Below, piece by piece: positions 14,337 to 21,354 of a stretch of DNA of 22,670 nt. The DNA is taken from positions 1 through 22,670 of the forward strand of contig CAIUWU010000038.1 in NCBI GenBank assembly GCA_903902945.1, in the 5' to 3' direction. The notes beneath the pieces were generated by a model that worked only from the letters and a program-made list of their open reading frames with translations, was not told the origin of the DNA and did no database searches. Position 1 is the first letter of the stretch, and the number at the start of each line of letters is the position of its first letter. The stretch comes from an uncultured Pseudomonadota bacterium (GTDB lineage: Bacteria; Pseudomonadota; Gammaproteobacteria; Methylococcales; Methylomonadaceae). The position numbers and the translations under genes were made by a program.

Positions 14337-16261
14337 GACCTGTCCTCGCTAGAAAAAAAACCTTCCACATCCGCCAGCTCACGGCTGCGTTTCATCGCCG
14401 GCAGACTATCCAGAAACATTTGCCCGTAAGCCCGTTTCAGCAAGCGCGGATCACAGACCATCAACACACCGCGGTCATCGACATCCCGAATCAGCCGTCC
14501 AACCCCTTGGCGCAGCATGATGATGGCGCTGGGCAACTGGTGCTCAAAAAACGGATTCCGCCCTTGTTTTTCCATCGCCGCCATCCGCGCCTTTAAAACC
14601 GGATCACCGGGCGAAGCAAACGGCAATTTGTCGATAATCACGCATGACAGCGCATCACCGCGGACGTCGACCCCTTCCCAGAAACTGGCCGTGGCCAGCA
14701 ATACCGCCTGACCGGATTTTTTGAACTCCTCAAGCAGCACACCTTTGGAACGACTGCCCTGCACCAGCAAGGGATAAGCGATTTTATCTTCCAGCAACTG
14801 CGCGGCACGCTGTAAAGCACGATGACTGGTAAACAGAAAAAAGGCGCGGCCCTGACTGGCTTTCAGCACCGGCAACACAAAATCGATAATTTTGTCGGTA
14901 AATTCCGGATCGCTAGGTTGCGGCAGACCGCGCGGATGATAGAACAAAGCCTGATGCGCATAATCAAACGGACTCTCCCAGCTATCGGTCAAAGCGCCGT
15001 TCAACCCCAGACTATTGGCGAAATGGTGAAATTTATTGGCCACACTCAATGTTGCCGAGGTAAAAATCCAGGTTGCCGAATGGCGTTTCATGAACTGACG
15101 GAATTCCTTGGCAATATCCAGCGGCGTACGACTCAAGGCAAATGACTTGCTATAGGTCTCATACCATTTAATCCACTGGCCATCCTGATCATTGATCAGC
15201 ATTTCCAGCTGACTATCCAGCTCTTCGGCCCGTTCAAAACAGGATTCCAGACCATGACTGCGTAATGCGGCACGCTCCAGCTGATCAGTCAATCGCGCCA
15301 GCTGTTTTTGCAAGGACTCCAGCCCGGCGACGATTTTGGGGTTATCGACGATTTCCTGCCAGTCACCGCGCCGCAATTCCAGACCGAATGCCAGCCGCAA
15401 ATCTTTGACTTCATGCTGCAGGTCTTCACAAGCGGTACGTAAATCCGGCATATCCTTGGCATCGGTAAAATACTCGGCCAGCGTATCATCAGCCAATTCC
15501 TGTAACTGATTGCCGGTCACGGTAACGCCGAGAAAATTGGATGCGGTATCCGCCAGCTGATGGGCTTCATCGATGATCACCACTTCGGGCGCAGGCAACA
15601 GCTCACCAAAACCGGTTTCGCGAATCGACCAGTCAGCGCATAACAAGTGATGATTGACCACCACCAGATCGGCTTCCTGCGCCTGTTTGCGGGCTTTATT
15701 GAGAAAACAGTCTTCATAATCGGGGCAATTTTGTCCCAGACAGTTATCGGCCGTCGAAGTGGCATGCAACCAAACCGGATCGGCTTCATGGACATCGGCA
15801 ATTTCAGAAATATCGCCGTTTTTGGTGCGTTTGGACCAAGCTTTGATATTAGCCAGCGCCTGGGCGTCATCCTGACTGTAGCCAAAAGCCGTGTTCAGCG
15901 CCTGATCCAGCCGGTAAGTACACAGATAATTGGCGCGGCCTTTAAGCAAACTGGCACGAAACGGATAACGTGCCAGTGCCTTGCGAATCAGCGGCAGGTC
16001 TTTATTGAATAACTGATCCTGCAGATTTTTGGTCCCGGTGGAAACGATGACTTTCTTGCCGGACAAAATGGCCGGAATCAGATAAGCAAAAGTTTTGCCG
16101 GTGCCGGTACCGGCCTCGGCGATCAGATTTTGCTGGGATTTAATGGCAGAAATGATTGTTTCGGCCATTTCAATTTGCGCAAGGCGCGGTTTATAGCCAG
16201 AAATGACAGCGGCCAAAGCGCCGTCTTCGGCAAAAATGGTTTCAATCTCGGTCACTGCCAT
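14333..16261 (-). CDS. yoaA: DinG/XPD-family iron-sulfur DNA helicase (YoaA)
   Basis: Superfamily 2 helicase of the XPD/DinG group. E. coli YoaA works with the clamp-loader protein HolC in repair of stalled forks. Walker A is A-G-T-G-T-G-K-T at 50-57. The iron-sulfur cysteines are C114, C174, C179 and C185 (C-L-G-Q-N-C-P-D-Y-E-D-C). The DEAH box is at 231-234, and the late motif R-Q-G-V-G-R-L-I-R is present. The 642 residues match YoaA (about 636) rather than the longer DinG. It starts eight bases after the TPR lipoprotein gene, so the two are probably cotranscribed. Confidence 0.94.
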   Translation of the reverse strand: MAVTEIETIFAEDGALAAVISGYKPRLAQIEMAETIISAIKSQQNLIAEAGTGTGKTFAYLIPAILSGKKVIVSTGTKNLQDQLFNKDLPLIRKALARYPFRASLLKGRANYLCTYRLDQALNTAFGYSQDDAQALANIKAWSKRTKNGDISEIADVHEADPVWLHATSTADNCLGQNCPDYEDCFLNKARKQAQEADLVVVNHHLLCADWSIRETGFGELLPAPEVVIIDEAHQLADTASNFLGVTVTGNQLQELADDTLAEYFTDAKDMPDLRTACEDLQHEVKDLRLAFGLELRRGDWQEIVDNPKIVAGLESLQKQLARLTDQLERAALRSHGLESCFERAEELDSQLEMLINDQDGQWIKWYETYSKSFALSRTPLDIAKEFRQFMKRHSATWIFTSATLSVANKFHHFANSLGLNGALTDSWESPFDYAHQALFYHPRGLPQPSDPEFTDKIIDFVLPVLKASQGRAFFLFTSHRALQRAAQLLEDKIAYPLLVQGSRSKGVLLEEFKKSGQAVLLATASFWEGVDVRGDALSCVIIDKLPFASPGDPVLKARMAAMEKQGRNPFFEHQLPSAIIMLRQGVGRLIRDVDDRGVLMVCDPRLLKRAYGQMFLDSLPAMKRSRELADVEGFFSSEDRS

Positions 16262-16269
16262 TTCAACCG

Positions 16270-17127
16270 TTAGCGGCCAAAAAAGCTTTCCGCTTTCAAT
16301 TTAGCGTCTTTGGCACCCTGATAGTTTTGCTGCATCTGCCGGGCTTCAGCAATCAGCAGCCAGCTTTTACGTTTCATCTCCAGATCGCTACCGGCCAGCA
16401 GCGCGGCCTTACCGGCCAGATCTTCGGCCAGTTGCGGTTTCTTCTGCCCCAGACGTAACTGCGCCAGCTTATAAGTGATAATGGGATTACGGGCATCGAT
16501 ACGCATCGCCCGCTCCATATTGACCACTGCCCCATCCAGATCACCACGGTTCTTACTACTATCCGCCTGATTGACCAAGGCCACCACTGCCGGCGCAGTA
16601 CCGGCCGGAATCACGGCATCTTCGATGGTAATCGCCAGATTGGGTGCGATAGTCGCCACTGTCAGGGGCGGCACGGCAGCTGCAGGCGCCGCCAGCGACG
16701 GTACGGTCACCGGACTGACCGCTGCTGACTGAACCGCCGCAGCAGCGGCAGATCCCGCACCGCTTGCAGCCAAGGCTGCTGCAGCGGTTACCGGTGACGC
16801 CAGCTGTTCACTGGGTACCGCTAATACATTTTGCTGACCCGGTGCCTGCTGCGGAGGGGTAGTCAGTTCCCCCTGAAACATGGGCAGTGTCGACTCCACT
16901 TTAAACTGGCTTTTATGATCTTCGATTGCATAGGTCGCAGTTGCATTTCCGCTACCCGGCTTAGGTTGAGGCGATTTTTTGGCTTCGGTTACCGGTTTTT
17001 TGGGAGCGGTTTTTTTGGCTGTCACTTTTTGCGGAGCAACTTCAGAGTCAGACCCCAGTAATCCGCTGCTGCAACCGGTTAAAAACACAGGCAAAAACAA
17101 TACCATGAGCAAAAATTTCTGTTTCAT
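16270..17127 (-). CDS. TPR-containing lipoprotein
   Basis: A 285-residue predicted lipoprotein. The signal sequence ends in the lipobox L-T-G-C with C19 as the lipidated residue. Residue 20 is Ser, so outer-membrane sorting by the Lol system is likely. A Lys/Pro-rich segment (about 35-60) is followed by an Ala/Pro/Val-rich low-complexity region (about 95-170). Near the C-terminus a tetratricopeptide-like repeat region (about 180-280) has N-M-E-R-A-M-R-I-D-A-R-N-P and Y-K-L-A-Q-L-R-L-G. I do not recognise a named family. A role as a peptidoglycan-spanning scaffold is inference from the architecture. First gene of a long operon, with AAGG just before the ATG and a possible -10 (TATTCT on the - strand, 17143-17148). 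Confidence 0.85.
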   Translation of the reverse strand: MKQKFLLMVLFLPVFLTGCSSGLLGSDSEVAPQKVTAKKTAPKKPVTEAKKSPQPKPGSGNATATYAIEDHKSQFKVESTLPMFQGELTTPPQQAPGQQNVLAVPSEQLASPVTAAAALAASGAGSAAAAAVQSAAVSPVTVPSLAAPAAAVPPLTVATIAPNLAITIEDAVIPAGTAPAVVALVNQADSSKNRGDLDGAVVNMERAMRIDARNPIITYKLAQLRLGQKKPQLAEDLAGKAALLAGSDLEMKRKSWLLIAEARQMQQNYQGAKDAKLKAESFFGR

Positions 17128-17187
17128 CAGACCTTACGCCAGAGAATAAAAAACAAATATCTAACTGTGTGGAGAAGCCACAAAAGC

Positions 17188-17214
17188 CAATCATGATCGA
17201 TTCACGATCGATTG
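17188..17214 (-). terminator. Hairpin followed by T-run, candidate terminator of the truA operon
   Basis: On the - strand, CAATC-GATCG and CGATC-AT-GATTG pair into a 10-base stem with a two-base bulge and a five-base loop. GGCTTTTG follows. It lies between truA and the lipoprotein gene, in the right direction to end the cysM-rlmD-truA transcript. The short T-run makes the call moderate. Confidence 0.4.
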
Positions 17215-17263
17215 AGGTTAGTTAGGACAATTCATCGCAGGCGGCAAGCCTGTCAAGAATGGG

Positions 17264-17286
17264 GGGCAATTCTAGTGGAATTGCCC
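17264..17286. repeat. Perfect inverted repeat between truA and the lipoprotein gene
   Basis: GGGCAATT (17264-17271) and AATTGCCC (17279-17286) form perfect 8-base arms around a 7-base loop. It is the second hairpin in a 240-base gap without a gene. It could assist termination after truA or be a protein-binding palindrome. No T-run follows on the - strand. Confidence 0.5.
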
Positions 17287-17368
17287 TGGCAATACAAACC
17301 AGCCCGACCGTATTGCCTTGAAAAACCCTCACTCGCTGAGTGCATGGTTTTAAGCAATGGGAGTCGAA

Positions 17369-18187
17369 TCAGTCAAATCGGGCGGCATCGGCCGGCAGTC
17401 TGGCGAACAGCGGATGGGCATCCAGCCCATAATGCGGCGGATAATACACCGCCAGCAAATGCAAACCGTGTGCCGGAGCGGTCATCGCCGCACGATTGCG
17501 ATCCTTGAGCGCCAGCAAAGCCAATGTCCAGTCAACCGGCTGTTTACCGGCACCGATTTCCATCAGCGTGCCGACAATATTTCGCACCATATGATGTAAA
17601 AAGGCATTGGCACAGATATCAATGATCACCTTATCCTGCTGCCGATAAACATCAATGAAATACATCAAACGCTTGGGACTCTTGGACTGACAGCTATGCG
17701 CACGAAACGAGGAAAAATCATGTTCGCCCAGCAAATGTTGCGCGGCCTGCTGCATTCGGTCGGCATCCAGTGGCGGATAACACCAGGTTGCCTGGGTACG
17801 AAGCAAAGCCGATTTCATCGGCCGGTTCAGAATCACATAACGGTAACAGCGGGCAATCGCGCTGTAGCGAGCATGAAAATCAGCCGCTACCTTGCTGGCG
17901 AAAGTAATACGAATATCATCCGGCAAATGACTATTGCCCCCCAAGAGCCAAGCCTGTAAAGGCCTGGGCAGATCGGTATCGAAATGCACAACCTGCTCGA
18001 AGGCATGAACCCCGGCATCGGTGCGTCCGGCACAATGCACCGTGACCGGCTGATTGGCAATTTTACTTAACGCAGCCTCCAGCGCCGATTGCACGGTGGC
18101 TTTACCGGTCTGCCATTGCCAGCCGGCATAAGCGCTGCCGTCATATTCGATACCCAGCGCAATCCGCTGCATCAAGGTCTCAGACAT
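17369..18187 (-). CDS. truA: tRNA pseudouridine(38-40) synthase
   Basis: Makes pseudouridine at positions 38-40 of many tRNA anticodon stems. The N-terminal core is I-A-L-G-I-E-Y-D-G-S-A-Y-A-G-W-Q. The catalytic aspartate is D57 in C-A-G-R-T-D-A-G-V-H-A. Later motifs include H-D-F-S-S-F-R-A and F-L-H-H-M-V-R-N-I-V-G. The ATG at 18187 gives 272 residues and overlaps the L,D-transpeptidase stop by eight bases. ATG at 18172, with GAG six bases upstream, would remove five residues and is also possible. Longer in-frame starts lie wholly inside the upstream gene and are rejected. Confidence 0.95.
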   Translation of the reverse strand: MSETLMQRIALGIEYDGSAYAGWQWQTGKATVQSALEAALSKIANQPVTVHCAGRTDAGVHAFEQVVHFDTDLPRPLQAWLLGGNSHLPDDIRITFASKVAADFHARYSAIARCYRYVILNRPMKSALLRTQATWCYPPLDADRMQQAAQHLLGEHDFSSFRAHSCQSKSPKRLMYFIDVYRQQDKVIIDICANAFLHHMVRNIVGTLMEIGAGKQPVDWTLALLALKDRNRAAMTAPAHGLHLLAVYYPPHYGLDAHPLFARLPADAARFD

Positions 18188-18674
18188 GAATCCACACCCG
18201 CCAGCCTGCTTTGACCCGTGCGAATAAAGCAAGCAGATCAGCATTAAGCATCCGGACGCAGCCATGCGACAGTGGCTGCCCGTTGATTTCATGATCCGGC
18301 GAACCATGAATATAAATATAGCGCCAGGCACTATCAAGATTGCCATAACGATTTTTGCCCGGCTCCAGCCCGCCCAGCCAGAGAATGCGGGTCAGAATCC
18401 AGTCGCGTTGCGGATATTGCTGCGCCAGCGCCGGCGAGTAAATTTCACCCGTGGGACGCCGACCGATAAACACTGCATTGATAGGTTGATCGGCTCCAAT
18501 ACAGGCCCGGATCTGATGCCAACCGGTAGGTGTACATTCACTGCCTTTTTGTTGACCGGGACCATTCTTAGCCGTTGACACCGGAAACTCGGCAACCACC
18601 TGCCCGCGCTCAATCACCCGCAACAGTTGCTCGGCAATCGAAATATCCAGATAGTGGTCAGCGGCTAACGACAT
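18180..18674 (-). CDS. L,D-transpeptidase (YkuD domain) without signal peptide
   Basis: A 164-residue protein that is almost wholly a YkuD domain, the fold that cross-links peptidoglycan through meso-DAP or attaches lipoproteins. The catalytic motif is I-H-G-S-P-D (H123) and S-H-G-C-V-R-M at 136-142, with C139 the nucleophile and H137 and R141 also conserved. The substrate strand K-N-G-P-G-Q is at 37-42. No hydrophobic signal peptide is visible and no upstream start fits, because its ATG shares one base with the rlmD stop (TGATG). Export, if any, must be non-classical, or the enzyme acts in the cytoplasm. Short signal-less YkuD proteins occur in other proteobacteria and their substrates are poorly known. 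It overlaps truA by eight bases. Confidence 0.9.
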   Translation of the reverse strand: MSLAADHYLDISIAEQLLRVIERGQVVAEFPVSTAKNGPGQQKGSECTPTGWHQIRACIGADQPINAVFIGRRPTGEIYSPALAQQYPQRDWILTRILWLGGLEPGKNRYGNLDSAWRYIYIHGSPDHEINGQPLSHGCVRMLNADLLALFARVKAGWRVWIHV

Positions 18675-19999
18675 CAGGCTTTGACAAACAGAGCGATTGA
18701 CTCGACATGCGCAGTCTGCGGAAACATATCCATTACCCCGGCTTTCACCAGTGTATAACCGAGCTCATTAACCAGAATCCCGGCGTCCCGCGCCAGTGTC
18801 GATGGATTGCAGGACACATAAACAATCCGCTCGGGCTGCCAGTGGCGGAAATTGTGCAGAATTTCCGAAGCGCCGGCCCGCGAAGGATCCAGCAACACTT
18901 TATTGAATTTTTGCTTGCTCCAGGGCTGATCGCTGACATCCTTGGTCAGATCGGCGACATGAAATTCGACATTACTCAGCTGATTGCGCTCCGCATTGTG
19001 CCGGGCATGTTTTACTAGCGGCAAATCACCTTCGATCCCCACCACGAAACCGGCCTGAGTCGCCAACGGCAGAGTGAAATTACCCAGCCCGCAGAATAAA
19101 TCCAGCACCCGGTCGTCACGGTTCAGTTCCAGCGCCGCGATCGCCCGGCTAATCATTTTGCGGTTGATCTCGTAATTGACCTGGGTAAACATCGCCGGTC
19201 TGAACACAAACTCCACACCTTGCTCCGGCAAGGCATATTGCGGGATCACTTCCGGCTCGCCTTCCAGCGGCACTATGGTGTCGGGGCCTTTGGGCTGCAG
19301 GCAAATACTCATCCCGTACTGGCGACCAAATTCGCGCAAAATCTGTTTATCGGCAGCGGTCGGGGGCTCTAGCACCCGAAATGCCAGCACACATTGATTG
19401 TCGCCAATCGCGACCTCGATTTGCGGAATCTTGTCTCTGACCGACAGCTTGGCAATCATATCGCCCAGATTGATCAGATTCTCACCGACCAGCGGATGCA
19501 TCACTTTACAGCTGTCGATTTCGGCCAGGAACGGATTGCGGCGCTCACGAAAGCCGACCAGTACCCGGTTTTTCTTGGCCACAAATTTAACCCCCATCCG
19601 AGCCTTGCGCCGATAGCCCCAGTGCGGACCGGTCAGCGCTTCCCAGATTTGCGGAATATCAACTTTGCCAATCCGGCGGAACTGTTCGCCCAACAGTTGT
19701 TCTTTAATGCGGATCTGCTGTTCATCAGCGACATGCTGAAAACTGCAACCGCCACAGACACCGTAATGCGGGCATTGCGGATCAACCCGTTGCTCGGAAC
19801 GGTTATAGAGTTTGACGACTTTGCCTTCGGCATAATCGCGGCGAATATCGGTATAGACGAAATCGACCGTCTCACCGGGCAGCGCTTCATCGATGAACAC
19901 GACTTTATCGTTGACATGACTGACGCCACGACCATCATGGGTTAGAGATTCAATGGTGGTGTTAACCGGTTCTTGAGGGAGCTTTTTTTTATGTGCCAT
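18674..19999 (-). CDS. rlmD: 23S rRNA (uracil-1939-C5)-methyltransferase
   Basis: SAM-dependent RNA methyltransferase for U1939 of 23S rRNA. An N-terminal TRAM domain (about 10-68) is followed by iron-sulfur ligands C76, C82 and C85 in C-P-H-Y-G-V-C-G-G-C, with C164 as the fourth. The SAM site is D-L-F-C-G-L-G-N-F-T-L-P. The catalytic cysteine is C397 in V-S-C-N-P and the general base E433 lies in H-V-E-S-I-A. The four Cys ligands mark RlmD rather than TrmA or RlmC. The 441 residues match. The ATG is followed closely by a run of eight A (three Lys codons). It lies 48 bases after cysM, with a weak hairpin in that gap. Confidence 0.95.
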   Translation of the reverse strand: MAHKKKLPQEPVNTTIESLTHDGRGVSHVNDKVVFIDEALPGETVDFVYTDIRRDYAEGKVVKLYNRSEQRVDPQCPHYGVCGGCSFQHVADEQQIRIKEQLLGEQFRRIGKVDIPQIWEALTGPHWGYRRKARMGVKFVAKKNRVLVGFRERRNPFLAEIDSCKVMHPLVGENLINLGDMIAKLSVRDKIPQIEVAIGDNQCVLAFRVLEPPTAADKQILREFGRQYGMSICLQPKGPDTIVPLEGEPEVIPQYALPEQGVEFVFRPAMFTQVNYEINRKMISRAIAALELNRDDRVLDLFCGLGNFTLPLATQAGFVVGIEGDLPLVKHARHNAERNQLSNVEFHVADLTKDVSDQPWSKQKFNKVLLDPSRAGASEILHNFRHWQPERIVYVSCNPSTLARDAGILVNELGYTLVKAGVMDMFPQTAHVESIALFVKA

Positions 20000-20047
20000 G
20001 GAGTTTGCATGCGGGGCGACAGCCGTTCAGGACTGCCGCCAGGGTTA

Positions 20048-20938
20048 TTAATCAGGAAAGATACCGGTCGATAAATATCGATCACCGCGATCACAGACAA
20101 TCGCCACGATTACGGCATTTTCGACTTGCTTGGATAATTGCAGCGCGGCATAAACAGCACCACCGGAGGAAACACCGGCGAAAATGCCTTCCACCGCAGC
20201 GAGTGCGCGGGTGGTGTCTTCGGCGGATTGCTGATCGACTTCGATAATCCGGTCAACCCGGCTGGCGTCATAAATTTTGGGCAGATACTCCTGCGGCCAG
20301 CGCCGAATGCCGGGAATCTTGGATTCACCTTCCGGCTGAACACCGACAATCTCAATCGCCGGATTCTGTTGTTTCAGATATCTGGAGGTTCCCATGATGG
20401 TACCGGTGGTACCCATGGAACTGACAAAATGAGTCACAGTACCCTGCGTATCGCGCCAGACTTCCGGACCGGTGGATTCATAATGGGCCAGGGGATTATC
20501 AGGATTGGCAAACTGATCCAAAATCCGGCCCTTGCCTTGTGCTTCCATAGCTCTGGCCAGATCAATCGCCGCTTCCATACTGCCGGCGGCCGGCGTCAGA
20601 ATGATCTCGGCACCATAGGCTTTCATGGAAGCAATCCGCTCGGCACTCATGTTGTCCGGCATGATCAGCACCATTTTGTAACCTTTGATCGCCGCAGCCA
20701 TTGCCAGCGCAATACCGGTATTACCGCTGGTGGCCTCGATCAGGCAATCGCCGGGTTTGATTTCGCCACGGGCTTCGGCATGCTGAATCATGCTTAAAGC
20801 CGGCCTGTCCTTAACTGAACCGGCGGGATTATTGCCTTCCAGCTTGACCAGAATGGTATTGGTGCTAGCCCCTGGCAACCGCTGCAAGCGGACCAGCGGC
20901 GTGTTGCCGACAAATGATTCTATGGTAGGAAAATTCAT
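20048..20938 (-). CDS. cysM: Cysteine synthase B (O-acetylserine sulfhydrylase)
   Basis: PLP enzyme that makes cysteine from O-acetylserine and sulfide or thiosulfate. The PLP lysine is K43 in A-G-S-V-K-D-R-P-A. The phosphate/substrate loop is T-S-G-N-T-G-I-A-L-A at about 69-78, and G-V-S-S-G-G-A is near the C-terminus. The 296 residues and the M-N-F-P-T-I-E-S-F-V-G-N-T-P-L-V opening match CysM rather than the longer CysK. A cystathionine beta-synthase-like enzyme is less likely, as no CBS domains follow. First gene of the cysM-rlmD-ldt-truA block, with an extended -10 at 20971-20979. Confidence 0.93.
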   Translation of the reverse strand: MNFPTIESFVGNTPLVRLQRLPGASTNTILVKLEGNNPAGSVKDRPALSMIQHAEARGEIKPGDCLIEATSGNTGIALAMAAAIKGYKMVLIMPDNMSAERIASMKAYGAEIILTPAAGSMEAAIDLARAMEAQGKGRILDQFANPDNPLAHYESTGPEVWRDTQGTVTHFVSSMGTTGTIMGTSRYLKQQNPAIEIVGVQPEGESKIPGIRRWPQEYLPKIYDASRVDRIIEVDQQSAEDTTRALAAVEGIFAGVSSGGAVYAALQLSKQVENAVIVAIVCDRGDRYLSTGIFPD

Positions 20939-20970
20939 GTTTGGATTTAAGGCTCAAAAAATTGTCGGCG

Positions 20971-20979
20971 ATTATAACA
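20971..20979 (-). promoter_or_regulatory. Extended -10 promoter element for cysM
   Basis: The - strand reads TGTTATAAT: a perfect TATAAT preceded by TG at the extended -10 position. Transcription would start near 20964, about 26 bases before the cysM ATG. The -35 region is poor, as is common with extended -10 promoters. Confidence 0.55.
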
Positions 20980-21131
20980 AATACCCGCCAATCCAACGCA
21001 GACCAGCGATATTGACAAAATCCTCTATACCGCCAAGCAATCAGGTCTGAGACCGGAACTTACCCGGATTGCCACGATATCAGGCCTGACGGCGCAGCAA
21101 GCCAGCGACAGCGCGGCGGCATTTTGCTTTG

Positions 21132-21163
21132 GGTACTTGTTTTGGCCGGGCAGAGAAAGTACC
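21132..21163. repeat. Inverted repeat of a dispersed intergenic type (GGTACTT...AAGTACC)
   Basis: GGTACTT (21132-21138) and AAGTACC (21157-21163) are perfect 7-base arms around an 18-base G/C-containing loop, preceded by TTTTGCTTTG. From memory, similar units (TTTGGTTACTTTT, a GC loop, AAAAGTAACC) are scattered between genes in many beta- and gammaproteobacteria and give rise to spurious short ORF predictions. One copy is visible in this window. Confidence 0.5.
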
Positions 21164-21315
21164 GCCCCGCCGGACTGCCAACTGGTACTCAAACACTGTG
21201 CACCGCACACAAAACCAAACAAGCAACTCTATCATCACAGCCAGTACGCCAACCGGCCCAGCCTAACAAGCCGGCATAACAAGCAAACCGTCACAATCCG
21301 GCAGATTTTTTGCTC

Positions 21316-21321
21316 TATAAT
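21316..21321 (+). promoter_or_regulatory. -10 box TATAAT for ppk1
   Basis: A perfect TATAAT lies 33 bases ahead of the ppk1 ATG, giving a leader of about 27 bases. The -35 region (around 21290-21298, GTCACAAT) matches poorly, so an activator may help. Confidence 0.5.
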
Positions 21322-21354
21322 CCGGCAATCATCATCCACACAGGTTTGCAGCGC

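Larger units (their letters stand above)
20939..21354. other. 416-base divergent intergenic region between cysM and ppk1
   Basis: No convincing gene is seen. The short open frames crossing it lack ribosome binding sites and recognisable motifs. It holds the cysM promoter near its left end, the ppk1 promoter near its right end and an inverted repeat in the middle (21132-21163). I found no RNA gene or riboswitch-like fold by eye, and no Pho-box repeat could be confirmed ahead of ppk1. Confidence 0.6.

Noticed and set aside
17212..17508. A + strand 98-codon frame between the lipoprotein gene and truA
   Set aside because: Most of it is antisense to truA, with no ribosome binding site and no recognisable motif.
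17369..18346. A TruA protein extended to 325 residues from 18346
   Set aside because: The extension lies wholly in the L,D-transpeptidase gene. TruA homologues begin near M-S-E-T or M-Q-R-I, at 18187 or 18172.
19981..19990. Run of eight A after the rlmD start as a programmed frameshift site
   Set aside because: The frame encodes full-length RlmD without shift, and three Lys codons in a row explain the run.
20015..20040. Hairpin (8-base arms, one mismatch) between cysM and rlmD
   Set aside because: It has a 10-base loop and no T-run, and sits too close to the rlmD start to be a convincing terminator. Such a weak fold is expected by chance.
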